From NCBI GenBank assembly GCA_038744685.1, contig JBCDMB010000011.1:35550-99549 (forward strand): DNA of 64,000 bases, given 5' to 3'. The notes beneath the pieces were generated by a model, which was not told the origin of the DNA, ran no database searches, and was given only the letters and a program-made list of their open reading frames with translations. A program made the translations under genes and the position numbers. Numbering within the stretch: position 1 is the stretch's first letter; every line of letters starts with the position of its first letter. This document shows positions 8,238-16,861 of this stretch, one piece after another. This DNA is from Verrucomicrobiota bacterium (GTDB lineage: Bacteria; Verrucomicrobiota; Verrucomicrobiia; Opitutales; Puniceicoccaceae).

Positions 8238-9509
8238 GTGCGCTTTCGAACTTTCATCATCTCCGTCCTAGTGATCTTTGTTTCGGTCCAGATGGTGTTT
8301 CTGTACATCCGTGCCCCTCATCTCGATGGTGTCTTTTCAGTCTCCTTCTGGCGTAATTTGGGCAAAGTCGGATACGTAATGCTGCTGGCCGAGGAGTCCT
8401 ACGTCAGCGAATCACGGTCACACTTTGATCAACTGGGCGACAATGCTCTCCATGGTTTGATCGGAGGACTGGACTCTTACTCGACCTATTTGACCGATTC
8501 CGAATTCGAAACCTACGACATCCCTACTCGACAGTCCTATGGAGGGATCGGGGCAGAAGTACGGGAAGTCGAAGGAAAAGTCTATATTATGGGCCTGAAT
8601 CCACAGGGTGGAGCTCGTGAGGTAGGGTTTCTCGCCGGTGATTGGATCGTGGAGGTAGATGGCCAAGACGTGAGCATGGAAGGAACGGGGGGAGTAGTCG
8701 CACTCTTGCGTGGGGAACCAAAGACTACTGTCCAAGTCGGGGTGCGACGAGAGGGTGAAGCAGAAGTTTTGCGCAGATCTGTCGAAAGGAGACAGCTTAC
8801 CTTCGCGAGCATAGGCGACGTAGAATTGCTCGAAGGAAATGTCGGTTACATCCCCGTGGGGATCTTTGGACAACGGACTGCCGACGAATTACGGGAGGCC
8901 ATAGGAAAGATGGTAGAGGACAACGTGTCCGGCCTGATTCTGGATTTACGCAACAATCCGGGAGGGCTGCTCACCGCTGCACAGGAAATGATCGACCTCT
9001 TTGTCCCGGCGAATCAGACGGTCTTGTCCGTAGAGGGAAGGGGCGCTGGGGTCGTGCAGCAATTTCGAACGACGGAGCCTGTCTTTGTCCCTGAGTATCT
9101 TCCCATCGTCATTCTGCAGAACCGCTTCAGCGCATCCGCTTCTGAGATTCTCGCCGGTGTCCTTCAATCTCTAGGACGAGCCGTTGTGGTTGGAGAAGTG
9201 TCTCATGGAAAAGGATCGGTGCAATCCGTCTTCCAGTTTGAGGGAGGCGACGGGCTTTCCCTGACGACGGCTCGGTATATTTTACCAGACGGTCGGGCAA
9301 TCGAAGGAGTTGGACTCGAGCCGGACATGGTAGTCGACCTGAGTGAAGAGGACATTCTTCGGCTATCCATCCAATCCAGTCACGATTTCGGGCTCTCCGA
9401 AGATGAGTTCGTGGAACGTTTTGGATTCACTCCTGTGGAGGATGAGACTCTTGAGACCGCTCGAAGGTTAATCACCGGCGAGCAGCGAGACTATGATCCT
9501 CGGAGTTGA
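8238..9509 (+). CDS. S41 family carboxyl-terminal processing protease
   Basis: The 423-residue protein has an N-terminal membrane anchor or signal (about 5-25), a PDZ domain (about 95-175) and an S41 protease core. The catalytic pair is Ser300 in SASASEI and Lys325 in VSHGKGS, 25 residues apart as in known CtpA/Prc proteases. It should act in the periplasm, trimming or degrading proteins from their C-termini. The start is a GTG at 8238. Its end overlaps tsaD by 17 bp, so the two genes are probably co-transcribed. Confidence 0.93.
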   Translation: MRFRTFIISVLVIFVSVQMVFLYIRAPHLDGVFSVSFWRNLGKVGYVMLLAEESYVSESRSHFDQLGDNALHGLIGGLDSYSTYLTDSEFETYDIPTRQSYGGIGAEVREVEGKVYIMGLNPQGGAREVGFLAGDWIVEVDGQDVSMEGTGGVVALLRGEPKTTVQVGVRREGEAEVLRRSVERRQLTFASIGDVELLEGNVGYIPVGIFGQRTADELREAIGKMVEDNVSGLILDLRNNPGGLLTAAQEMIDLFVPANQTVLSVEGRGAGVVQQFRTTEPVFVPEYLPIVILQNRFSASASEILAGVLQSLGRAVVVGEVSHGKGSVQSVFQFEGGDGLSLTTARYILPDGRAIEGVGLEPDMVVDLSEEDILRLSIQSSHDFGLSEDEFVERFGFTPVEDETLETARRLITGEQRDYDPRS

Positions 9510-10527
9510 GAGTTCCTGCGATGAATCAGCTCTTGCCGTCTTCGATCCTTCCCAAGGGATAGTTTGGTCCGTCGTCCATAGCCAACTCGATATACATCGT
9601 GAATTTGGAGGCGTGGTTCCCGATCTTGCAGCGCGAGAACACCTAGGGCACTTCTCCCGTTTGTTCCTCGAATTCCGCAGGTCTATTGACCCCAACGAGA
9701 TCACTCAGGTAGCGGTAACACGCGGTCCAGGCCTTGCCGGATGCCTTGCAGTAGGGATTGCAGCCGCCAAGGGATTTTCGATCTACAACGACTGTCCAAT
9801 CGTTGGTGTGAACCATTTAGTCGGGCATGCATGGTCTCCTTTTCTCGGGATACACACAGCAGCTCCCAGTTCTTTTCGCGAGGAAGTAGATCAGCTGCTT
9901 CCACACCTCGGTTTGATCGTGAGCGGGGGTAACACCCTGTTATTCCGTATCGAGAAAGACCTGGAACTCTCGATCCTTGCCGAAACCCGAGACGATGCAG
10001 CGGGTGAAGCACTCGATAAAGGAGCAAAGCTTCTTGGCTTGCCCTACCCCGGAGGCGTCGAGATCGAAAGGTTGGCGCAGGAAGGAAACCCTCGAGCATT
10101 TCAATTCCCTCGAGCCTTTGCTGATTCCACTGATCGAGCTTTCAGTTTCAGTGGGGTAAAAACGAGCCTTCGCTACCGGTTGGAAAAAATGGATTCTTTG
10201 TCAATCAAGAGTTCCATGAACGACCTTTGTGCCTCCTACCAAGAAGCGGTGGTCGACGCGTTGTGCCGAAAAGTCGAGCAAGTGCTCAAGGGAGAGGAAA
10301 CGATCCGAAGCCTCGGTCTTTCAGGAGGTGTGGCCAATAACCGCTCTCTGCGCAGCCGTTTCACTGCAATTGGTGAAGAAAAAAAACTTCCGGCCTTAAT
10401 TGCCGATCCTGAACTGACAGGAGACAATGCAGCGATGATTGCGTTTGCGGCTTTCGCCGATTCCGATCGGGTCGCAGAAGATGGGGATTCGCTTTCCTTC
10501 GAGCCTTCGCTCCAGCTAACCGAGTGA
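9493..10527 (+). CDS. tsaD: tRNA N6-threonylcarbamoyladenosine synthase subunit TsaD
   Basis: TsaD transfers the threonylcarbamoyl group to A37 of tRNAs that read ANN codons. The protein opens with MILGVESSCDESALAVFD, carries the metal-binding His108 and His112 in NHLVGHAW, and has the ASKHA nucleotide-binding motifs SGGNT and LSGGVANN. Its 344 residues match the family length. The ATG lies inside the end of the S41 protease gene. The gene is essential or nearly so in most bacteria. Confidence 0.96.
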   Translation: MILGVESSCDESALAVFDPSQGIVWSVVHSQLDIHREFGGVVPDLAAREHLGHFSRLFLEFRRSIDPNEITQVAVTRGPGLAGCLAVGIAAAKGFSIYNDCPIVGVNHLVGHAWSPFLGIHTAAPSSFREEVDQLLPHLGLIVSGGNTLLFRIEKDLELSILAETRDDAAGEALDKGAKLLGLPYPGGVEIERLAQEGNPRAFQFPRAFADSTDRAFSFSGVKTSLRYRLEKMDSLSIKSSMNDLCASYQEAVVDALCRKVEQVLKGEETIRSLGLSGGVANNRSLRSRFTAIGEEKKLPALIADPELTGDNAAMIAFAAFADSDRVAEDGDSLSFEPSLQLTE

Positions 10528-10563
10528 TACCGACTCGATTTGATTCCTCCAAAGACGAGTGCT

Positions 10564-12063
10564 CTAAAAAGTGCTGGCTCCCGTTCGCTCCATAATCCAA
10601 TAAAGCACCTTCCTGAAGGCCGAAGGATCGTGGTATTTGTCAAAGCTCAGGCTCGTGACCAAATCCGAAGGAACACCCTCGCTGCCCTGACGAGAATCAT
10701 CCCCCCACACGAACGAAAAGTAGTCACCCGCCTCCACAAAAACCGGTGAACTGATCGGTCCAGACAGCGAAACGTTGGTCTCAAGATTGTAGTTATCCAG
10801 ATTGCGACGAGTCCAGTTGGCGGAGCCAAGAATAAGGGTGGCTCGATTTCCTCCGTATCGAAAGAGCGCCATTTTCGTGTGAAACTGCTCACCGCTTGTC
10901 CGGAACCATCTTACCTCGACTCCCCGTTGAACCAACCATTGCGCCACCTGACGGTTGGGGATGCCGTTCTTCTTACGTCCAAACGCATCTTCACTAGGAT
11001 CCAACAAGAGGCGAACAGTCGCACCCCGTTCTTCTGCTTCGACCAGAGCTCTTTTGAGTTCGAAATCTGAAAAATAAAAAAGGGCGAGGTCCAACTCATC
11101 CCCTTTACCAAGCCCACCAATTTGATCCAGAAGCTCCCGTTTGATCGCTTTCTCCGTAATGATTTTCGCCTCCAGACTCTCCTCATCCTTAACCTCATCG
11201 ATGGTCTCCGTTTTGAGCACCTTCTGAATCTCCAAAGGAAAGTCCTCACCCGTAGACATACGGTAGACTGCCTCCTCAGAACGGAGTAGATCCACTGCCA
11301 AGGGGCCCGAAAATTCAAGAGCAACATTTCCATGTAAGCTACTAGCACTGTGAGGATTAGCGGAAGTCACCAAACCGAAAGTGTCTCCCTCGTTCATTCC
11401 GATAATCAACAGTTTGCGATGATTGGCCTTGAAATTCAGCATTTCGAGGAACGCATGAAGTCCGATCCTACCCTCCCCTAAAGGGTTTTTGACCAGTTGA
11501 CCTCGCGGGCTTCCCCACCAACCGAAAAAAGCGCGCCAGAATGCGGAGTAAGCCAGATTACTATCCCGTAGCTGGCGAAGATCCGTCAAAACAACTTCTA
11601 CTCCACTTTGATCAAGCTTTTCGAAAAGCGGTTGATCTATGCCACCGTAGAGGGTGTTGAGCGGATCCGTGATCAAGATCACCGGCATCGCTGGGCTCGC
11701 ACGCTTCGCCTCTACTAGTGCTTCGACAAAACGGGACGACAAAGAGTCATCTTTCTCCACGCCTTCTGGAGGACCACCAGCAAACTCATTGATCAAAAAA
11801 AAGTCTGCAACAATGAATCGGTCCGCAGAACGGATCTGCTGAAGAACGGTCTCAAAAATCTCCTGACTCACCCAGCGTTCACCACCCGAACGCTCTGCCG
11901 TGATGTCGGCATAGAACTTCACGCTTTCCGGACTCAGAAAACGAACGGGCCCACGTTCGTTGAGTCCGGACGGGACAGACTTTCGAAAATGAAAAATACC
12001 TACAGCGGCCACCACACAGAGAATGAGTAACAGGAAGAGCAGCGCTACCTTCATCAATGGCAT
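10564..12063 (-). CDS. Phospholipase D-like protein with two HxK motifs
   Basis: After an N-terminal membrane segment (MPLMKVALLFLLLILC) the protein has two phospholipase D motifs: NHRKLLIIG in the first half and FHTKMALF followed by GSANWTRRNLDNYN in the second. Members include cardiolipin synthases, phosphatidylserine synthases and nucleases. The anchor suggests action at the membrane or in the periplasm. The GDDSR and Ser-rich parts near the end are not diagnostic. The ATG at 12063 was preferred to an upstream start that would overlap the next gene. It follows the DMT permease gene by 13 bp. The substrate cannot be told from sequence. Confidence 0.8.
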   Translation of the reverse strand: MPLMKVALLFLLLILCVVAAVGIFHFRKSVPSGLNERGPVRFLSPESVKFYADITAERSGGERWVSQEIFETVLQQIRSADRFIVADFFLINEFAGGPPEGVEKDDSLSSRFVEALVEAKRASPAMPVILITDPLNTLYGGIDQPLFEKLDQSGVEVVLTDLRQLRDSNLAYSAFWRAFFGWWGSPRGQLVKNPLGEGRIGLHAFLEMLNFKANHRKLLIIGMNEGDTFGLVTSANPHSASSLHGNVALEFSGPLAVDLLRSEEAVYRMSTGEDFPLEIQKVLKTETIDEVKDEESLEAKIITEKAIKRELLDQIGGLGKGDELDLALFYFSDFELKRALVEAEERGATVRLLLDPSEDAFGRKKNGIPNRQVAQWLVQRGVEVRWFRTSGEQFHTKMALFRYGGNRATLILGSANWTRRNLDNYNLETNVSLSGPISSPVFVEAGDYFSFVWGDDSRQGSEGVPSDLVTSLSFDKYHDPSAFRKVLYWIMERTGASTF

Positions 12064-12076
12064 CGTAACCAATCGA

Positions 12077-12973
12077 CTAGTCCACTCCAGCCACAAAAAG
12101 CATCAGGTAGATCGCCACCAGAATCAAAACCGATCCACTTGCCCGGGCCGCCAACACCCATTTGGCCAACTTTCCTTCGCGGTTCCCAAAAAAAGATCCA
12201 ATCAACACTACAAGAATTACGGCCCATAACCCGCGGCTCGAGTAGATCGTATTCACCACAATCGGATTCTCGACCACCAATGCAAGCCCGAGCAGAAGAG
12301 CTTGAAAAGCCAGCAAGAATCCACCCAACCCCAACCACTTCCATGCAGAAACGGGAATCGCCCGTAACGGCGCACTAAAGAAAGGAATCAGGACAACAGA
12401 CATCACTGCAACCGTCAGAAACGTAATCACAAGAAACGCTGGCCTCCCAAAAGCCGGTGACCACTCCGATACAAGATTGTCGCTCATCGAAAAAAACGAA
12501 CACGAGACAAACGCCCAACCAATGGCCTTCCAGACAGAAGCCCTACTCCCTTCCGAGTCAGGTGTGATTCCAAGAAGAACGACTGCGCCTCCCGCTAAAA
12601 CCACCGCAACCCAACCCATCATACTCAATTCCCTCCCAAAGAAAAGACTCCCATAGACCGCAACAAGAATCACTTTGGTGCCCATCGTCGGGGTGACTAT
12701 TGACACATCCCCCACTCGGATTGCGACAAAAGTGAAGACTTGCCCAAGGAAAAAGAAGAGACCTCCAATCAGTGGAAGATGGAGATTACCCCATTGGATC
12801 GGTTCTCCTTCTAAGGGAAGAAGCCCAATGATCATGAATCCCATCATTATATTTGAAACGAACAGCACTCGCATCAATCCGACACCATCCTGAAACGCTT
12901 TTTTCAAAAAGAGGGAAGAAAGCGCATACAAGAATCCCGCCAGCAGCGGGAGGAGGATTAGGACTAGAGACAT
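12077..12973 (-). CDS. DMT-superfamily (EamA-type) permease
   Basis: The 298-residue protein has about ten hydrophobic helices in two similar halves, the pattern of drug/metabolite transporters of the EamA group. The first half begins LPLLAGFLYALSSLFLKKAF and the second around residue 145. It probably exports or imports a small metabolite; the substrate is unknown. Its start overlaps the end of the renalase-like gene by 10 bp and its end is close to the phospholipase D-like gene. The three therefore form a likely operon on the minus strand. Confidence 0.85.
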   Translation of the reverse strand: MSLVLILLPLLAGFLYALSSLFLKKAFQDGVGLMRVLFVSNIMMGFMIIGLLPLEGEPIQWGNLHLPLIGGLFFFLGQVFTFVAIRVGDVSIVTPTMGTKVILVAVYGSLFFGRELSMMGWVAVVLAGGAVVLLGITPDSEGSRASVWKAIGWAFVSCSFFSMSDNLVSEWSPAFGRPAFLVITFLTVAVMSVVLIPFFSAPLRAIPVSAWKWLGLGGFLLAFQALLLGLALVVENPIVVNTIYSSRGLWAVILVVLIGSFFGNREGKLAKWVLAARASGSVLILVAIYLMLFVAGVD

Positions 12974-13944
12974 TCAGAGACGAGAAACTGTCCGAGCTTG
13001 AGTCCGGACACTGCAGATCCCTCAACACGAGGCCCTCCGAATCCATCACCCGCTAGCCCAAGGGAATACTCGCTGCTCCAATAGTAGCCGCAATCCAAAC
13101 CGCGCAGCGGCACATTGAACTTCCAGCGATGAACTGAACCCTCGACAACGGTCGATCCAAGATGGACTTCCGCAGCCTCTTGTAAGAGAGGTAACCTTTC
13201 ATCGTCCGGGGCATCCCAATACTCTCGCGCAAAAGCGGGAGTGCTATGCACCGTGACGGTCGAAACGCCGGGAGAAATCCCTTTGCGGGTATTGTCGCCG
13301 AGCCACTCAATCGGCTCCCCCGACAGCTTCACGCCACCGGGCTCCGGCAACCCACTTGGACCATCGAGAACGAGAAGAGCAGTCAAACAGGGCTCATAGC
13401 CAACGGCTTGGATAGCAGTCCAATCGTGGGCTGGAAGCGATATTCTGGAGCCATCCAAAAGGGCCACCGCTTGCGGGACCGGAGCGGTCACGATCAGCGT
13501 ATCCGTCTCGTAGGTCTCCCCATTTTCAACCTTTACTCTCCAGCGGTTTCCATCCCAACGTGTCGATTCTACCCGAACCGAACGCTCCACATCCAGCTCC
13601 GCCCCTAAGCCCTTTGGCACCTCGGTCATGCCCGAGATCCCTACGTAGCGAGGATGGCCTCCCGGAGTCGAATCCCACGGCGCCTCCCGAAACCACTCGC
13701 GAATCCATCCTTTTTCCAACCATTCTTCGACCCAGACGCCAAACTCGGGTGTGCGGACCGTAAAAAACTGTGCCCCATGATCAAGGCGACCTCCCGCCAT
13801 CCGCCGCGTCGCCATCCGACCGCCAAAACCGCGGCCCTTCTCCAAGACCTTCACTGAAACACCGGCCCGTTGAAGCGTAACCGCCGCCAAAAGCCCGGCA
13901 ATCCCTGCACCGACTATGAGAACTCTGCTCTGGCTCCTTTTCAT
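12964..13944 (-). CDS. FAD-dependent amine oxidase/renalase-like oxidoreductase
   Basis: The N-terminus shows a Rossmann FAD-binding motif VLIVGAGIAGLLAAVTLQ, then an acidic residue and GRGFGGRMATRR followed by LDHGAQFFTVR. These are hallmarks of bacterial renalase-like proteins, which oxidise unusual NAD(P)H isomers or amines. The C-terminus SLGLAGDGFGGPRVEGSAVS completes the FAD site. The ATG at 13944 gives 327 residues; a TTG 36 bp upstream is possible. It overlaps the following permease gene by 10 bp. The exact substrate is not known. Confidence 0.85.
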   Translation of the reverse strand: MKRSQSRVLIVGAGIAGLLAAVTLQRAGVSVKVLEKGRGFGGRMATRRMAGGRLDHGAQFFTVRTPEFGVWVEEWLEKGWIREWFREAPWDSTPGGHPRYVGISGMTEVPKGLGAELDVERSVRVESTRWDGNRWRVKVENGETYETDTLIVTAPVPQAVALLDGSRISLPAHDWTAIQAVGYEPCLTALLVLDGPSGLPEPGGVKLSGEPIEWLGDNTRKGISPGVSTVTVHSTPAFAREYWDAPDDERLPLLQEAAEVHLGSTVVEGSVHRWKFNVPLRGLDCGYYWSSEYSLGLAGDGFGGPRVEGSAVSGLKLGQFLVSECL

Positions 13945-14081
13945 CCCGGAAAGGGAGTCAGCCTTTCGTTGAAAGCGCAAGTTAGTCGGGGGATTGATGT
14001 TTACGGAGTCCGACTTGAGGAATCACTGGTCTACCGCAATCGTGGATTATGTCTTTGCAAGCCTGCAAGAAGAGAGTGGTG

Positions 14082-14777
14082 ATGACCCAACGGTGGAAAG
14101 ATCTTCTGTTCCTCCATTGGAGATTCGAGGAAGGAGCAATCGCAAAGACACTACCGGAGGGTCTGAGAGTGGATACGTTTGACGGCTCGGCATGGGTGGG
14201 GATCGTACCATTCCAGATGGAAAAGGTGCGGGTGCTCGGTTTTCCACTTCCAGGAAAGCGAAGTGCCTTCCCTGAACTCAACCTTCGCACCTATGTAAGG
14301 GATTGGAAAGACAGGCCTGGAGTATGGTTTTACTCCCTTGACGCCGGAGCCCCTTTCGCAGTCTGGGGGGCGCGGGTTTTCTTTCACCTGAACTACAAAA
14401 ATGCGAGGATGAGCGTCAGCGTGGTGGATGACAGCATTCACTACCGGTCAGAACGACGAAACCGCCATACCGAGAATCCCATCGACGAGTTTATCTGGAG
14501 GCGCCCTTCCGAGGGTCTTCAAACTGCAAGGCCCGAGACACTGGAATATTTTCTTCTCGAACGATATCGCCTTTTTGCCTCAAACCCACGCAACGAAAAG
14601 CTGTATACGGGAACCGTATCCCACGAGCCCTATCGCTTCGCACCCGTTACCCCAGATAAGTGGACAGCACATCTTTTTCCCCTCAATGGGTTCGAGCCTC
14701 TTGAAAGACCTCCAGAATCCTGTCTCGCCTCTCCGGGGTTCCCGGTAAGGATTCATCCTCTGGAAAAGGTGTCCTGA
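14082..14777 (+). CDS. DUF2071 (YqjF-like) protein
   Basis: The sequence shows the DUF2071 pattern: LFLHWRF near the start, GSAWVGIVPF, ELNLRTYV and GVWFYSLDAG. It is about 230 residues, soluble, and without a signal peptide. The family has no firmly known reaction; its fold is related to acetoacetate decarboxylase-like domains. The ATG at 14082 was chosen because AGAAGAGAG lies just upstream. It is convergent with the DUF429 gene, with only a few bases between the stops. Confidence 0.8.
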   Translation: MTQRWKDLLFLHWRFEEGAIAKTLPEGLRVDTFDGSAWVGIVPFQMEKVRVLGFPLPGKRSAFPELNLRTYVRDWKDRPGVWFYSLDAGAPFAVWGARVFFHLNYKNARMSVSVVDDSIHYRSERRNRHTENPIDEFIWRRPSEGLQTARPETLEYFLLERYRLFASNPRNEKLYTGTVSHEPYRFAPVTPDKWTAHLFPLNGFEPLERPPESCLASPGFPVRIHPLEKVS

Positions 14778-14782
14778 CTTTC

Positions 14783-15469
14783 TCATTTGGGTATCCATAT
14801 TTTTGGCTCAGAGGGATTGGCATCTTCCGGCAGGAACTTCAAAGATCCTCCGGCCACCCGAGCGAGGATAGCCGCGTCGAGATAATCATCCATCTTGGCC
14901 TTCTTGAGTGGCTGACAATTCGTTGCGTTTTGCAGACTCTCATCGAAATCCAAATCAAACCGCCGCAAAATCTCCATCCGCTTGAGAATCCCTTCGGCAG
15001 TATGCTTGCTACCCATATCGTGACTACCGGATAGTGCTTGAAAACACACCTCTGGGTGAGACTCGCGCAGATCGACCGTTGGAGACCTCGCCAAAAACTC
15101 CTCTACCTCCCGAATCTTAGGGACGAGGTTCCACGCCTGGATAGAGAACCCTTTTCCGACTTCAGCACGGTTCGTTTCTAAGGCTTTCGAGTAACTTGGA
15201 GAACGACTCGCGTTTCCCGAAGGAGGAGAAAAGACACTTGAGCTTCTTCCTTTTCCAATTCGCCTCCGCGCCTCACTATCGCACCGACGGAACGGCTGTT
15301 CGCGAGTAGGAAGTCCAATCGGTATATCGATCAAGACAAGACTTGATCCAACTTCTTGGAATAGCCCGCGGAGAGAATCTAGAAACGACCAACGATAACC
15401 CGATTGGTCCCACGCGGCCAGGATCCAGCCACCGGAGCAGCCGTCGATCCCGTACCCGTTGGTCTCCAA
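14783..15469 (-). CDS. DUF429 domain protein
   Basis: The protein begins with GIDGCSGGWILAAW and has DIPIGLP and RRCDSEARRRIG, then SVFSPPS, with a later ESHPEVCFQAL. This is the DUF429 signature, thought to belong to the RNase H-like fold. No function is established. The likely start is TTG at 15469 because no ATG precedes the conserved first strand. The gene lies between the DUF2071 gene (convergent) and dps (upstream, same strand, 15 bp apart), so it may be co-transcribed with dps. Confidence 0.8.
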   Translation of the reverse strand: METNGYGIDGCSGGWILAAWDQSGYRWSFLDSLRGLFQEVGSSLVLIDIPIGLPTREQPFRRCDSEARRRIGKGRSSSVFSPPSGNASRSPSYSKALETNRAEVGKGFSIQAWNLVPKIREVEEFLARSPTVDLRESHPEVCFQALSGSHDMGSKHTAEGILKRMEILRRFDLDFDESLQNATNCQPLKKAKMDDYLDAAILARVAGGSLKFLPEDANPSEPKIWIPK

Positions 15470-15484
15470 ACCCTGGACCCAGAA

Positions 15485-15943
15485 CTACCCTTTCAGGTAG
15501 CTTCCCAACATCCAGCAAGTCTTCTCGTGGACTTGAATCCGAGCAATCATCAAGTCCTCCGTTTCCTTGTCATTCGCGGAACCAGCGGCATCGCGCGCCT
15601 CCGCCAGATGAGCGATGAGGAGTTTGTTTTGCCCAATTAGCTTTTCTACCATCGTTTTTGCCGGAGCATCTTCGACGATCTCTTCAAAACCAGCCATCTG
15701 TGCCAGGTTTGCGAGACCTCCGGGTGAATAGGCACCCAGCGCACGGATTCTCTCTGCGATTTCATCCACTGCGGTGAACAGCTCGGTATACTGCTCTTCG
15801 AAGGCGGTATGGAGCGTGAAAAAGCTCGGTCCCTCCACGTTCCAGTGACAGAGCTGAGTCTGCCCGAGAAGGGCATAGCAATCAGCAACGACTTGCCGGA
15901 GAGAGTCAACGACACGGGTGTGAGTATCAGTTACTACAGTCAT
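15485..15943 (-). CDS. dps: Dps-family ferritin-like DNA protection protein
   Basis: Dps forms 12-subunit shells that oxidise and store iron and protect DNA under stress. The ferroxidase residues are spaced exactly as in the family: His33, His45, Glu49, Asp60 and Glu64, within LCHWNVEGPSFFTLH and DEIAERIRALG. Glu49 takes the place of the usual Asp. The ATG at 15943 gives 152 residues, the usual size; the open frame extends upstream but without family-like sequence. It is divergent from the unknown gene at 15973 with 29 bp between starts, so the two promoters must overlap coding sequence. Confidence 0.9.
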   Translation of the reverse strand: MTVVTDTHTRVVDSLRQVVADCYALLGQTQLCHWNVEGPSFFTLHTAFEEQYTELFTAVDEIAERIRALGAYSPGGLANLAQMAGFEEIVEDAPAKTMVEKLIGQNKLLIAHLAEARDAAGSANDKETEDLMIARIQVHEKTCWMLGSYLKG

Positions 15944-15972
15944 AGACGGAGGATACTTAGGAAGGTGAATAG

Positions 15973-16809
15973 ATGCAACCAAGGTCCGACGAAGAAAAGG
16001 CTTTGCACTCTTCCGGGCTCCTGCCAACTGTTACCTTGATGAGCGCTGAATCCGAAAAAGGCGGTGGGCAAACCCGGCAAATCAATCTTCAGGACCTGGT
16101 CAACCAATTCATGGGCGGGCTCCAACGCCATTTTGATATGCTGGCTTTCAACCTAGCCGCTAGACAACGGGCCGAAGAAGAGGATTACGACAGGATCGCG
16201 AAAGGTGTGTTTATCATGCCTGCCGGACGCGCTCACCAGAACTTTGAGCAAACCCAAGCCTACGCGCGAGACCTACTGATTCGGCAGGTGGTAGGTGATG
16301 CCATGAATCTAAGTGTAACCTGCCTCAACAATGCCCATCTCTTTCTATCTCTCGCAAAAGCAAACCGTGATCTACCTGGGCAGCAAAAGGAGATTCAGGA
16401 TCAAGCCCAGACAGCGCAGAAAGCATTCGTGCAAGCGCCCCTTGACCAGAAATTTGACGCTCTCGAGAGAGATTACGACATTCGCTGTGAGCTGGAGGAT
16501 TCCCTGACCTCACTCGGCTTCATCGCCCAAGGATTTATGCGACAAAAGACAAAGGTGGACGCCTCGCAAACCGACGAGAGCGGGGAGTTGGTCGTAGAAT
16601 TGAAAGCCGTCGACGAATCCACTGTCATCGATCCAGAAGTCCCTCCTCTCCAACCGCAGATGATTGAAAAGCGGAAGGTCTTCCGAGAAGGTGATACGAT
16701 CTTTTTCACGGACCAAGAACTGCAACTCGTTCTAGTGACCATTGCCTCCTTCGCTCATGCCCTTTTTGCCTCAGTTGCCAATTACGCAAGAGAGGCACAG
16801 CAGGGTTGA
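15973..16809 (+). CDS. Unknown soluble alpha-helical protein, divergent from dps
   Basis: The 278-residue product is not recognised. It lacks a signal peptide and membrane helices and is rich in Gln, Glu, Ala and Leu. Long predicted helices (about 40-165) are followed by an acidic linker and a final hydrophobic helix (about 255-272, ending SVANYAREAQ). An AGGAAGGTG sequence sits six bases before the ATG at 15973, which supports that start over a later ATG at 16039. The shared control region with dps hints at a stress-related role, which is only an inference. Confidence 0.6.
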   Translation: MQPRSDEEKALHSSGLLPTVTLMSAESEKGGGQTRQINLQDLVNQFMGGLQRHFDMLAFNLAARQRAEEEDYDRIAKGVFIMPAGRAHQNFEQTQAYARDLLIRQVVGDAMNLSVTCLNNAHLFLSLAKANRDLPGQQKEIQDQAQTAQKAFVQAPLDQKFDALERDYDIRCELEDSLTSLGFIAQGFMRQKTKVDASQTDESGELVVELKAVDESTVIDPEVPPLQPQMIEKRKVFREGDTIFFTDQELQLVLVTIASFAHALFASVANYAREAQQG

Positions 16810-16817
16810 TCCAATTG

Positions 16818-16850
16818 AATCTCAAATTTGAGATTTCAAATTTCAAATCA
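16818..16850. repeat. AATCTCAAATTTGAGATT palindrome at a convergent gene junction
   Basis: A perfect 18-bp palindrome (16818-16835) is followed by TTTCAAATC units and fills most of the 52-bp gap between the convergent ends of the unknown gene and pntB. A related run of TTTGAAATC units lies at 59258-59290, also between convergent genes. It may act as a two-way transcription stop or simply be a repeat family member. Confidence 0.5.
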
Positions 16851-16861
16851 GGAGTGTCAGG

